Shown: piece by piece, positions 28,965 through 45,517 of the stretch
Numbering within the stretch: position 1 is the stretch's first letter
How the letters are laid out: each line of letters opens with the position of its first letter
Assembly: GCA_018907035.1 (NCBI GenBank)
Contig: JACCIC010000002.1
Span: forward strand, 7,949,501 to 8,013,500
DNA from: Sycobia sp. Sy_11
Lineage: Eukaryota > Arthropoda > Insecta > Hymenoptera > Epichrysomallidae
Length of the DNA: 64,000 nt
Direction: 5' to 3'
The notes under the pieces: generated by a model
The model's database searches: none
What the model was told of the DNA's origin: nothing
What the model saw: the letters and a program-made list of their open reading frames with translations, nothing else
Program-made: the position numbers and the translations under genes

Positions 28965-30000
28965 AAGTCATTTTTTTGAGATTTGTTTTACTTTGAGAAA
29001 AGCCATGAGCGCACCGTAAATGATCAAAATAATAATAAATAAATAAAAAAAAAAACAATGTGATCTCTCGTTGTAGGTTCAAAAATTCAACTTTCTCCCC
29101 ACTGTACATTCGATTTTTTTTTCGTTTGTTTGTTCGCTCGTCTTTTATTTCAGACGACCCGTTCAAACTGCAAATAATCGCAAATAATACAAATTTAAAA
29201 TTAAACATTTTGGCACTGTTCCAAAATGAACTTTTTACATAAAGATTACGTCAAAAAATTTTATAATGTTCTTATACACTTCTATATTAAAAGGCATTTG
29301 TACTCTATTTTTATTTCTTTGGCTTGCTTTCAGTTACAATGTAGCGTGTAGCTGTCGTGCGGAGGGGGGGAGGAGCGCTAGGATGAATGAACTGATTTTG
29401 AAATCCTTTCGTAAACCAGACACTATAATAAAAACAACAATTGTCAATTTTTTCTTCTCTTTTTCTTCGAATTGCAACAGGTTATAAAACGCCAATTACC
29501 AATTTGCCCAACATCTGCGGTCTATCACGCGCATTTAATGAAAGTGCAAAAATATCTCTATTAGTTTCGATAACGTTTCCGCGTTCCGAATACGAGCACT
29601 CCATCCAAGAAGGAGTCGATAAGAATGTGCGTAAAAAATTGTTTAAAAATTATTTTTCTTAACGAAAATATCTATGGCGCTCTCTCGTGCTATCTTATAG
29701 AATTACCACGAATCTATAAAGCGAACGATGAAAATAAACCGAAAGCGAAAGGCCGACTTTTGATTCGTATAATATTTGTATTATATGCAAACGAGGAACT
29801 GAAAATAAAGTCTGGGTGAAAAAGTAAATGATCTGTTCCTATATATTAAACCATGATTAAACCATCTCCTTCTTTTTGCCAATGAAATTCTATTATATAC
29901 TTATATATATTGTATAATACGGAAAGTTAGCAGTGAGAAAGTCTGCAACCATATATATATATATATAATAAAGTCTCTAGTTCCCCATCTCGGATTTTAC
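27461..30000. other. Repeat-rich stretch with no firm gene
   Basis: GA tracts at 27859-27899 and 28022-28081; TA at 28529-28570 and 28926-28961. On the plus strand, a pyrimidine tract and acceptor near 29479 precede about 50 open codons ending at a GTGCGT donor-like site near 29626; this might be an exon but is not convincing. Confidence 0.4.
27628..27724. repeat. Inverted repeat flanking a TA tract
   Basis: TGAGGCTTAGCCGTGTTATA at 27628-27647 is the near-reverse complement of TATAACACACGGCAAAGCCTCA ending at 27724, with (TA)n at 27644-27685 in the loop. It could form a long hairpin. Confidence 0.65.
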
Positions 30001-30192
30001 ACACGAATCTCTCATTTCGTAAGAAACCTCCCCCGTCGAGGCGAGAGCCACACGCTGCATCAGTGGAGTTTCAGTTGGCCTCTTATATATAGCGCGCACT
30101 TCTTGTTCTCGCAGCCTACTTATGCATTAGACTTTCGGAGTTTCAGAAACTTTCAGACGGACCGCGCGTATTATAAGCGAGCCCGCAAACAT

Positions 30193-30247
<55 letters not shown>

Positions 30248-30988
30248 ATGCACATACACATCGGCGAGCGAGAAACGTGGCAACGGTGGTTTTGAAACAG
30301 CTGTTGAAGGAGCAGGTTTCCATTTCTCGGCTCTGGTTGGCTCCTTTTCCACCCCCTTCCCTCCCACCGCCCAACGGACAAGTCACTCCTCCCGCACCGG
30401 ACCAGACCCGTTTCTCCCGATGTCCTACGGCAAGAGCGCGGGGTGGTTCGATTGGCCGTTGATAAAAAGTCCCCTCCCTCCGTCTCTCTCGCTCTCGCAG
30501 GAAGTTATACATAGATATACACTTCCCATGTTCGCAAACTCGTGGCTCGCACACCTCTCTCCCTCTCTGCGCGGATTCTTTGCGCGCCCTCCCCCTACCG
30601 CGATTGTCTACTTTCGATCTCTCTCTTTCACACTAATATAAGAGATTCTCTCCTAATCTCTGATACGGCAGCCCACGCGCACGCTCTCTAACGTCAACAC
30701 CAGGCACAGCAGATTCGACTTTTGCAAACTCGTGCAATGATAAAAGCGACAACAACAACAATTACAATAATAACAATAATGTAACGCGATAAAACAGGTA
30801 TCGCAGCTTCTTTCCCATATGAGGTTATAACACATCGCAAAAACATCGAGAATCAACTTTACGTGCACCAAAGTATCTGCAGCACAAGATATTTAAATTC
30901 TAACCCTAATTCACGCCCCTCCCCTCTCACACCACTGTCATCTGTTAATGTATATTAAACACATATGCAAGCACTAAAAAATACTCAC

Positions 30989-31150
30989 CGAAATGATAAG
31001 GAGCGAGGCGAGGCTCCTCCTTCGGGGACGATCTTCCGTTTGTGCGCGCGATTGCGTATAGTCCTCCTCGATATGTTCTGGCGTTGATAGCGCAGCAGCA
31101 GCAGCAGCAGCAGCAGCAGCACCAGCAGCAGCTCCTGCACAGCCTCAGGG
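30989..31150 (-). other. Candidate 5' exon end with splice donor, copy B
   Basis: The minus strand ends CTTATCATTTCG|GTGAGTATT, a strong donor at 30988. It shares TCGAGGAGGACTAT and the CATT..G donor context with copy A. A CAG-triplet run at 31092-31132 (poly-Leu, poly-Cys or poly-Ala depending on the minus frame) lies within. Most likely a 5' exon, coding status unclear. Confidence 0.3.
31092..31132. repeat. CAG trinucleotide repeat
   Basis: About 13 CAG units with one CAC interruption, next to the candidate splice donor at 30988 (minus strand). A second CAG run of 6 units is at 31298-31314. Confidence 0.9.
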
Positions 31151-31616
31151 CGACGCGCATGCACCGAATGTATTGTGTATATATTATAACCTCTCTCTCT
31201 CTCTCTCTTTCTCTCTCTGTCTGTTCCTCTCTTTTTCTCTTTATTCTTGTATTTTTTTGCCAAGTATGATTCTCTTCTCCTTTTTGCGCGCGCGTGCAGC
31301 AGCAGCAGCAGCAGTCTTGCAATATTACGCAATCCTGGCTGGGGCGAATACGCGAAATTCTTGCGGGCAGGTTATCGTTGTGCGTGATTTACGTGTGTAT
31401 GCAGATATATATATGTATATATCTATATCTAAATAGGCATGCATATATATTTATATATAGTATACATCTATGTACATGGAGAGACGAGATAAATTTCAGA
31501 TATTATCGATGAACCAGTCAGTAGTGAGCATCGTCGTCGAGGAGCTCGAGTACATATCAGTTCCTCTCTCTCTTTCTCTTCTTTTTCTTTCTCTATCTTT
31601 CTGTATCTCTCTCTCT

Positions 31617-31657
<41 letters not shown>

Positions 31658-31793
31658 TTTCTCTCACTTTTTTATGTTACTACTGCACGAAAGCAGCCTG
31701 CAGCGGGTCGAACATACATCAGCAGTAGTACACGCAAGCGCGCGCGCGCGCCCCCGAGAAATGACACGTGAAGCACGCGCAAAAATTTCCCAG

Positions 31794-31855
<62 letters not shown>

Positions 31856-32315
31856 TCTAATTATGATAATACGTTAGAACGAGACAGACACACCGAATCT
31901 CTGCCGTATATACTTTATATGTATTTATCGCCGAGATTATATTATAAGTACGAATTCACTTTCGCTATTCAGCGTGATCGAATTTTTCTCTGGCGATGAA
32001 TCTTTATTATCATCAGACGTGTCCGCGGGTCAGTTCTTCTTCGTTTCTTCCTCTTCACGCCAACAATTCACTGCCTTACCGGTTTTTTTTTGATACACAA
32101 CCGTACAAGATTCTCTCATATAACTATATAAAATAACCGACAACTGTATATAACGAACACCGCGACCACGCGACACCTCTTCAGGTTCAGTTTCGCCCTC
32201 CTCCAAGGACATATATATACACATATATACACACGTACTTTGATTCTATACACAGAGCTATTATATTGTAATGAATTTTTTTATATTCCAGTCTTTTCAG
32301 ACTTTTTAACAGTAA

Positions 32316-32365
<50 letters not shown>

Positions 32366-32385
32366 ACAGCATGTGCCAACTCTAC

Positions 32386-32464
32386 TTACAGCTACGTTTT
32401 GTTTCTTTGTCGCGCACGGAGCAATCTCCTAGACTAGACTCCTACTACTCACCTCGCCTCTCCT

Positions 32465-32499
<35 letters not shown>

Positions 32500-32600
32500 C
32501 GCAACGCAATAACAGCCTTGGCGCAGCTGTTTTACGTTTTACCCCTTTTTTGCAATGGGCCATGAACGGGCGCAAATCTCAGCGCCCCCTGCGCAATGAA
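32386..32600 (-). promoter_or_regulatory. Possible minus-strand promoter and first-exon region with CTCF-like site
   Basis: Two good minus-strand donors, AGGCGAG|GTGAGTAG near 32450 and GTAGCT|GTAAGTAGAG near 32391, sit in a GC-richer island. AGCGCCCCCTG at 32581-32591 is the reverse strand of CAGGGGGCGCT, the core of the vertebrate CTCF motif. A CT tract lies at 32469-32499. No coding content recognised. Confidence 0.3.
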
Positions 32601-34825
32601 TAGAACGTTCCAAAAGTAACTGTTATAATATTATCAGCTCTTATTTTTATACATTTATTAATATAAATATACGTAATTAATAAATTATACAGTTTTATAA
32701 CTATTATTATTTCTATATTTCTGATGAAAATAAATTTTTAAATATTTTTCCCATGACTTCCTATCTTTTAAGGATTAAAAAGCATACAACTAATTAATTC
32801 GAGATTGAATAGAAAAATAACGTTTTCGTCTTCGTGTTTATTGTACGTTTGACATTTCCGTTCCCCAATAGATATTTAACACTTGCATTGTCTACAATTT
32901 ACACTTTGTACTTTGTAATATTGCATTAATTATAATTTAAAATTTTGTTAAAACAAGAACTAATTCTCCAATGAAATTAAACGATAGTATTCATTAGCTC
33001 GAGGATTAGCTCTATACAAAGATGTTGTGTTCAATGATTGTCATAAAATTTTTATTAGATTTAAGAGTAACTTTCTCATATTATAAGAAACTATCTTGAA
33101 GATTGTTTGTAACAGTAGAGGCGATTTCAATTATAAATAAGTTAAAAGCTAAATTATATAAGTTTATAATATTACTATTTAATAGGCACTACAGAACAAT
33201 TTTATTTTAGCTTATGAATTGCATTAACTCTGGCACGACTATCTATAAAACATAAATAAAAATATGTAACAAAAAAATTCAATAACTCAAATTATTATTA
33301 TACGTAATATGATAAGTATGCAATTATGTACTTATACATTCTTATCAACAATAATTTTTATATACTTTATTCATTTTTAATACAATAGCAATGAAAACTT
33401 AATTTCCGATATTTTTCATTTTATCAGGCATATATTCAGCAGGATATAAGTGTAAAATTATAATTTAAATAATTTTAATTTAAAATTAAATGGTTTAATA
33501 AGATATTTCTATAGTTTGTGGAAAATAAAAATTTATAAAGGATAAAAAAATTTTATAATTAAATTAGTTTGGATAAGTAACATTTTTTCGGTTTTGTAAT
33601 TGAACACGGGCCTCCGATGTAAAAACAATATGTAGCAAACAGGCATTAGGCTGCCAGTTATATATATGTATGGCTTCCGATATTTCTTACAATTTTCATC
33701 ATGAACTCGGTAATACACGTGTTACAATTAAGAAAAGTATCGATTTATACTATAGGAGATGGTTTCATTTTTCATTTTTTCCATTCGTCAGATTTTACAT
33801 AAAATTAAAATTTTTCATTAAAATTCATTTCAACGGTTATTAATATTACATTTTTACATAGATATTTTCATTGCAAACAACTATGAAATCATTTTTAGAT
33901 TATTCAAAAAATTTATAAAAAAATATTAAATGTCTGTTATTATATAGTACAACAATGTAAAGATAGGTTTATATTTTAAAAGTTTTATGAAATAATGCTT
34001 ACAATTTCATAACTATAAAATTATTTTCCAACAACATGATGATTAAAAATTCATTGATTTGATAGATGATAACTGTAAAAATAATAAATTTGCCCGTTTA
34101 CCGTGAATACAAATGAAAATAAGAAAAATTTGAAATTTTATATTTATCTAATATTTAAAGTAGATGAGTAAAACTTAATTTTTAAATTTAATGATATAAA
34201 GATATAGTCAGTCTATTTTCTTTAAAAATAAATATTTTAAATAACATAAATTAAGAAATAAATTAGATTAGATCAGTTTTAAAATACCTTCAAAAGCAAT
34301 AAGAAACTTTTTTCTTGCAATTGTAGTTTTGGTTTTTGTAAATAATATATCATTAAATCGAAATCCTAAAATTAAAGTGAAACAACTTTTATAACATATT
34401 CTTTTTAAATGTGTACAAGTTATATATATTAGACACTTGAAACATGATATCAAAAAATCCATTTATTATTAAGCTTTCATGAGAATTACATACAAACGAA
34501 ATACAAATGTACAATAAAAATAATTTACAATAAATTAACTGTTATATATAACAAATCTGTTATACACAACAAACATAATCAAGTAATTTTCTTTATGTAA
34601 ATAACACGCAAAGACTAAAATTTTGTATAATAAAAGGTTCAATTCTTTGCTGTTCGTTAAAAAAAATTGGTATAATAAAAAATATAATAAACATAAAATT
34701 AAATAAAAAAATGATAGGAATAAATTATTTATCTAAATATTTATCTAAATATTTAGATAAATTATCTAAAATCTAAATTATCTAAAAATTTTATCGCAAT
34801 AATATTAGAGGTAAATAAATATTTT
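32601..34825. other. AT-rich interval and zinc-finger 3' flank
   Basis: Very AT-rich with no simple repeats longer than about 20 bp and no supported gene. It marks the abrupt end of the microsatellite-dense zone. Confidence 0.55.
34739..34762. repeat. 24-nt perfect palindrome in the zinc-finger 3' flank
   Basis: A self-complementary stretch centred on TAAATATTTA lies about 65 nt past the zinc-finger stop codon, inside several repeats of TTATCTAAA. It could form a hairpin in the 3' UTR or simply be AT-rich low complexity. Confidence 0.5.
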
Positions 34826-39983
<5,158 letters not shown>

Positions 39984-40163
39984 GGCTATCGCTCCCCTAT
40001 CCCCTCTGTCGCGGCGGTTCGAGTTGCTTCGGATTTCGAGGAGGTGCCGGAGCTGGATGCCGAAGGCGTCAAAGCATCGTGCTCGTCGTCTGGCCCCGGC
40101 GCCTTCCCGTCTCGGAGCGGCCCTTACAATCGAGCGCCGAGATTTCGCCGGCGAGCCGTGCAA

Positions 40164-41016
40164 TTTGACGCAGGTGTTACAAATTCACTTATACATAGGT
40201 GTCTAAGTAACAAATAAAGCAACGAGAGAACTTCAGCATTCGAAGGACTGAATGTGCGTGTTTGTAAAATTATGCGAGTTCGAATTCAAAAAGTTCTGAA
40301 CTGATAATTAATGTAAAAAAATTTTTGAATCAGTTTCTTTTTTACGGAATTGCATGCGCGTCAATTGAAATTTACAGATAATTTTCTTAACAAACAAAAA
40401 AGAAATTAACTTGTCAATAATAATTATATATAATGACATACCAGAACGTTTACAAAGTTTTTTGTTTAGAAACTTATTTCTACAGAAAGTTAAGAGTAAT
40501 AGTATACATTACATTATATATCAAACTGATATTTCAGAAGAATATGCAGTGTGGAATTATTACTTAAAATTAAAACGAGTTTAAAATGTTTTGCGTAGCT
40601 TCAAAAACTAACGTACAATACAGCCAAGTTCGTCGGATAAATAAAAGACATCCTAATATATACTAACTAATTCTATTGACAATAATAAACTAATACTATA
40701 CAAAATACCATTGGCTAACTTTTATAGAAACTATCTTTATAGAAACTATGAGAAATTACACTAATTAGACACTATTCAATACCAATGCTGCTTTTTTACA
40801 CAGTCTGCTCCGTGCTGTAGCACAACGAATAAGACGCGCCAAGCGTTATTTTCGTCACCGTTTATAGAAATCACAAAAGTACAGAAAAACAAAGGCAAAG
40901 AAACGGAGACGGAGAGAGGAAGAGAGGGAGAGAGAGGGAGAGGGAGAGAGAAAGAGAGAGATAGATCCCGCTTATAATCTCGATCCGGGCGCGGGTCGCT
41001 GACGCAGTCTAGTCGT

Positions 41017-41048
<32 letters not shown>

Positions 41049-41878
41049 TTCTTCGTCGGCGCAGGAATGAAACGGCGGCGCAGTGGCCAGATAATTCAAC
41101 GGTAGACGGCGGCGACGGTGGCAATGCTCGCAGTTGCACCAGACTCCACAAAACAACGACACATGATCGCGCTCAAAATCGATGGGGCCATTTTTCGCTG
41201 CTCGAGACGGTTGCTCGGTGCACCGCTCAGACTCGATGGTGCACCGAGCGCCAATGTGAAAGCAAGAAAAACGACTCGCGCGACTCATCAACCGATGTGT
41301 ATATATTTTACAATTCGCCCGATAAATTTTATTTTATCCTCCCTTTAAATGGATAGGTATATTAAGAGAGTGACGCGACGCGAGGAGATGCATCGGCCGA
41401 TAGTCGGAGCCGAGTTTAGTATTCTTGGATCAGCGCGGCGGGATCTCGCGAGCGAGCGCGCGTGCACGATATAACGCGGAGGGGATCTAAATTTAGAGAA
41501 CTTTTGGAGCGGGTCATATTTTTTTTGCTTAATAGGTTCAGTGCGGCGATGGAGCCGTCGTCGTCGTGCCTTCCTTTCTATTTCTTTTTTCTTTCCCCGC
41601 GTCGATTATTTGAACGTCATAGAATGATCGGCGATCGACATTCCGATCCATGTACTGGATATTTATTACAAAAAGTTGCAAAGTAAATTTAGAGATCCGT
41701 GGATCGACTTTGACGTGCAGCGCTAAACCTATTCGGCATTACGAAGGAAGATTAACAAGTTGCTTTTTTTTTTGTAAAAAGAGATCTATCATATATTTAT
41801 TATAATTATAATATTAATGTATGCCTTAGTTGACTAACAGTATAAAAAATAATAATATTTATTGTAGATTAAGAGGAC
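40164..41878. other. Interval between the zinc-finger gene and the Fcp3C-like gene
   Basis: This holds the probable zinc-finger promoter and 5' UTR. A GC-rich block at about 40900-41480 has a GTC triplet run (41016-41050, an Asp run if read on the minus strand) and GA-rich DNA at 40905-40965. An ATG-started open frame of about 170 codons exists on the minus strand (41288-40776), but it is biased by these repeats and shows no recognisable domain. 40200-40800 is AT-rich and featureless. An AATAAA (minus strand, 41858-41863) lies 15 nt past the Fcp3C-like stop codon and probably directs its polyadenylation. Confidence 0.5.
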
Positions 41879-43387
41879 TCAGCTTAAGGTAGAACATTTG
41901 TATGGAAGGCCATCTTTACAGCAATATTCTCGACCGGCGGAGAGATTTGTGTTCACCCAGTCGTCTTTACAATTCTTAATGAATAGATACGCCTGCAGAA
42001 ACAAAAAATGAAAATTTTTTTATTTTTTCATATTTAGTTTATTCGATGTAATATTTATATAATTGTAATTTTTCATCATCGACAGCTTATATTTTGCCTG
42101 ATTTTTTTAAATATTGAATTTGTAGTGAACAGAATAAAAGTGATTTCAACTGTATTTAAAATTAAAACTACAAAAACATTTATTATTATATTATTAAAAT
42201 GGATTAAAAAGCTCTCATAATATGCATATAATAAATAAGGTAACTGAATAATATATGTGAACTTAAATATGAAAATACTTACTCTTTCTTTATGACAATT
42301 CCTATCAATAGCTCCACAAAGGATAGTTGGACTATTAGGCAAGTGTTTTACAATCTGAAATAATAAATGTATGTGATAAGTATATATAAATAATTAGAAA
42401 TTTTAAAAACAATTATTTAAAAACAATTTTAATGCTTGTAGTAAAATACGTTTATAATCTATCTTTCCTTTATAAATCATATTTTCATGACTAAAATTAT
42501 TTTCAAATTATTAAAATTATTGTCATTATTTTAATATAATATATTATAGTATAAAGACTGTAAGACCAATAAAAATATATATTAATTTAAAATTATTATA
42601 ATAGTAATTAGTATAAAAAATATTTAGTTGCTTTTCTAATAGTATTTTTATACTAGTCTGCATCCTCTAAACTATTGTTTTTCAATTATTAAAATAATAT
42701 AAACTCATCAATTTTTACGGCTGTTAATAACATTTCATAACAAATTTTATTGTTATCTATTTTTATTGAATTCAAAAGTTGTACTAAATATTACTTTACT
42801 CAATGGAGTTAAAATTTGGATTACGCTTTAGACTTTGCATAAAGTTACATACATTATTGCTTGATAGTATGTTAATATTTTAAAAATTCATTTTCAATAA
42901 TGCTTTTTATTGCTCATCTTTTGAAAGTATATAAATAAATGCTTTATGAAATATATATGAGATGAAATTCAGTTAGCAAATTCTAATTGAGCATTTCGAA
43001 ACTAATTCTTTAACTGAGTTCTCAAGAAAAAATCCAACATGTCCATTTTTGTTGAGTAGATAACACATTTTAGATTATAAAAAAGATTATACTTACAACA
43101 TCCAAACATTTATTAGTACACATCTTGTTACCAGCATTAGTGCAAGGTAGTATTTCAAATATTTCATGAAGAAGTGCTGGATTTCCTTTAGGTGGGTCTT
43201 TGCTTCCTTTTTTAAATTGCCCACTAAGAAATACCCCACAAGCACATTTTATTAAAGGAGCTTCTGTTGTTGATGGGACAATTGAAGTTTCAGTTATCAT
43301 TGTCGTAGATATACTTTCAGTTATTGAGTTGTCTTCAAGAGCATAAGCAAAAGATATAAATGAAAAAGCATAAAGAAAGAAAGACAT
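41879..43387 (-). CDS. Follicle cell protein 3C-like secreted cysteine-rich protein, 158 aa
   Basis: Exons 43387-43097, 42354-42283 and 41992-41879, all phase 0 with GTAAGT donors, give 158 codons and a TGA stop. Residues 1-16 are a hydrophobic signal peptide. A Ser/Thr/Ile-rich spacer to about residue 45 precedes a cysteine-rich domain to the end. I count 11 cysteines (48, 50, 82, 90, 94, 110, 117, 129, 145, 146, 154). Sequence blocks such as FLSGQFKKGSK, PPKGNPALLHE, KHLPNSPTILCG and LSAGREYCCKDG resemble, from memory, the insect follicle cell protein 3C family, named from Drosophila ovarian follicle cells. The molecular function is not established; a secreted extracellular or eggshell-related role is inference. 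Same strand as the upstream HTD2 gene, about 560 nt away. Structure is confident, family name moderately so. Confidence 0.75.
42538..42590 (+). repeat. Short dispersed repeat, copy 2, in intron 1 of the Fcp3C-like gene
   Basis: ATTATAGTATAAAGACTGTA followed by AGACCAATAAAAATATATAT, matching the copy at 20.5 kb. Probably the remnant of a small transposable element. Confidence 0.55.
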
Positions 43388-43948
43388 CTTTACCTAAAAA
43401 AAATATTTTGTTTCATAATGTTATACCTAAAAAATATTTTATGCTGTACAATAATAATTATCTTTTTCAATTATTAATTACAGTGACTAATCAATTATGA
43501 AATATGTATATTATTATATTTCATTTTGAAAATATTTAAATTTTATATTTAATGAAATATGTAATATAATAAATATAAATTATTTAAATTATTTTAATCA
43601 AAGCTAATTTTATACATAAAAATAATATTAATTATAAAATTATTTATAATTGATATAGTTGATTTACTCACTATATTTTTTGTAGAATGTTGCAGCTTAA
43701 ATGAATTAAGTACAATTGATACTTGTGTTTCTCTTTTCATGCTTTATCCTCTTACAAATGTTTGTATAATTAATGACGAAATCGATGTGTATGAAATTAA
43801 ACTGCTGGCTATGCAAAATTCCAAAATTTTTGACGTAATATTCACATGTATTGCAAGACCTACTTTCACATGTACAATTTTGTCAAAACAACATAAATTA
43901 TATATTTTAAAAAAATAACCAAGAAGACCTATTGTTCTTATCACTATC
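43388..43948. other. Intergenic, HTD2 3' flank and Fcp3C-like promoter
   Basis: AT-rich DNA with no open frame of substance and no repeat that I recognise. Short ATTAT and TTAAAT runs dominate. Confidence 0.5.
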
Positions 43949-44437
43949 TTAATTTGCAACTACAATTTTTTTAGTTTTATTTGCATCTGTCACTAACTTA
44001 GCTTCACCTTCCATAACTATTCTGTCTGAATTAGCTACACACGTATATTTACATTTCACTATTTTTCTCACAGAGGTAATTTCAACCGAAATTTCAACAG
44101 TGTCTCCAACATAACAAGGTTTTGGATATCTTATAATTTGTTCCACAACAATTGTTCCTGGTCCAGGTAATTTTGTACCCAAAATTCCTGAAAGTAGGCC
44201 ATTCAAAAATGCTCCATGAACAACATTTCTTGTCATGTTGATGTGTATTGGATTGTAATCATTAGTTAATTTAGCAAAACCAAGAACATCTTCTTCAGTT
44301 ACTGTCCTTTGAATAGAAACTCGATTTCCAATTTTAAGATTTTCAAAATTTTCTGCTGTATTGGAGGTTGATGACACTTTTGTACAATATTTTTTTGCAG
44401 ATGCAAGCATAGTACGAAACATTCTTGACTTTTTCAT
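43949..44437 (-). CDS. HTD2: Hydroxyacyl-thioester dehydratase type 2 (MaoC/R-hydratase), mitochondrial
   Basis: Single-exon 162-aa protein, close to the ~168 aa of the human enzyme. It catalyses the 3-hydroxyacyl-ACP dehydration step of mitochondrial fatty-acid synthesis (type II FAS), the pathway that feeds lipoate synthesis. Residues 1-27 are basic and Ser/Thr-rich with no acidic residue, as in a mitochondrial presequence; there are three in-frame Met codons (1, 6, 10). The hydratase-2 motif NDYNPIH at 59-65 supplies catalytic Asp60 and His65, followed by the hot-dog helix VVHGAFLNGLLSGILG at 72-87. An in-frame TAA lies two codons before the ATG, so the frame is closed upstream. The ATG is only 23 nt after the ARMC7 stop codon on the same strand and in another frame, leaving almost no room for an independent 5' UTR. 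Translation from a shared mRNA, or a promoter inside the ARMC7 last exon, must be considered. Confidence 0.92.
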   Translation of the reverse strand: MKKSRMFRTMLASAKKYCTKVSSTSNTAENFENLKIGNRVSIQRTVTEEDVLGFAKLTNDYNPIHINMTRNVVHGAFLNGLLSGILGTKLPGPGTIVVEQIIRYPKPCYVGDTVEISVEITSVRKIVKCKYTCVANSDRIVMEGEAKLVTDANKTKKIVVAN

Positions 44438-44460
44438 TTTTTAAACAATTATTCGACACT

Positions 44461-45517
44461 TTAAAATTTTCCAGTACTTGTACTTGGACCAGTATTCGAG
44501 CTTATGATTGTTTTATCACTTTCACTTTCACTTGCCGATGTGCATGTAGTTTCATTATTTGCAGTATTAAAGTCATCTATATTCGTACAACTTGTAATTG
44601 AACTTTCACCACTTGTTGATGCACTGGTTTCTGTATATATGAGTTTACTGCTTGAAGCTGCACTTGGTATTATACGCTTATCCTTACTATATTTGGTTGT
44701 ACTTGTACTTTCATTTACTTGTTTATGAGCACTGGTATTGGTAATTGTACTTGAATTGGATTCGTCAAACTTTATATTGCACAAAGTTTTTAAAAAAATT
44801 TTTGCTAAGTTTTCTATGCGACGATTTGTACTTTTAGATAATTCTATCATACGTTCAACTATATCAGGTAATACAATAAGTTCTCTTGTTTTTGGAGTAT
44901 CTAGATATATTAATATTGTGATTGCTGATAAAACCCAGGTTTCTTCATTTTTTGATAAAAATGATGAAATTCTTTGAATCCCATTATTTCGTATAATATA
45001 CTGTCTACTTAATGGATCTATAAATGAAAATAGTAATTTAAATTAAAATTTTTTTTTATAGTAATTTTAATGCATGTAAATTTACCTAAGCATATATTAC
45101 AAATTCCTCCAATACCAAAAGAAACAAGTTTTTTATTGTCCTCATCCAACGCGCCAAAGAATACATCAAGTACCTTTAATCTCCAAAGATATTCGTAATT
45201 CACTGGATCATACGCGAAATTTGCTAAATTCGCTAGAACTTGTTCCTTTGCGTCTGTAAATCATAAATAATTTTAAAGATATTCTAAAGACGTATAATCA
45301 GAAGGAATATATTTAGTATTAGCTTATAGACTTCATGTTTCTTGATTAAATTATCAGTCAACAATTTTAATTTTTTTATATTGAAATAATTAATAGTAGC
45401 GTTTTTACCTCGAGATTTAGTTGTTTTATATTCAGTAATCAATTGTTCTAGATACGACAATCGACCAACACCGTATTTTCCAGTCTTTTTTATCAACTGC
45501 TCTTTCGTCGAGAACAT
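44461..45517 (-). CDS. ARMC7: Armadillo repeat-containing protein 7-like, 277 aa
   Basis: Exons 45517-45409, 45253-45086 and 45017-44461, with phase 1 introns and GT/AG ends. The first ~180 residues match the ARMC7 family: [14 protein letters not shown] near residue 17, [16 protein letters not shown] across the first junction, [14 protein letters not shown], and [10 protein letters not shown] before the second intron. These are armadillo helices. Human ARMC7 is about 198 aa. Here the protein continues with a ~95-residue tail rich in Ser, Thr and Asn, encoded by a low-complexity end of exon 3. Vertebrate ARMC7 has been linked to the spliceosome; a similar nuclear role here is inference. The ATG at 45517 opens exon 1. 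The stop TAA (44463-44461) is followed 23 nt later by the HTD2 start. The gene diverges from the coiled-coil gene at 46560 across about 1 kb. Confidence 0.9.

Larger units (their letters stand above)
30001..32600. promoter_or_regulatory. GC-richer island with TATA-like and initiator-like elements
   Basis: TTATATATAGCGCG near 30082-30096 is a possible plus-strand TATA box. CA tract 30201-30243, CT tracts 31193-31220 and 31607-31651, TA tracts 31798-31842 and 32322-32360. Together with the donors at 30988, 32391 and 32450 (minus strand) this looks like regulatory or 5' exon DNA. Confidence 0.35.

Noticed and set aside
29441..29662. Possible plus-strand exon with acceptor at 29479
   Set aside because: About 50 open codons with a poor donor and no recognisable similarity; the opposite strand is almost as open.
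40776..41288. 170-codon minus-strand frame with an Asp run
   Set aside because: It contains a triplet repeat and GA tract translations and no domain. More likely 5' UTR of the zinc-finger gene.
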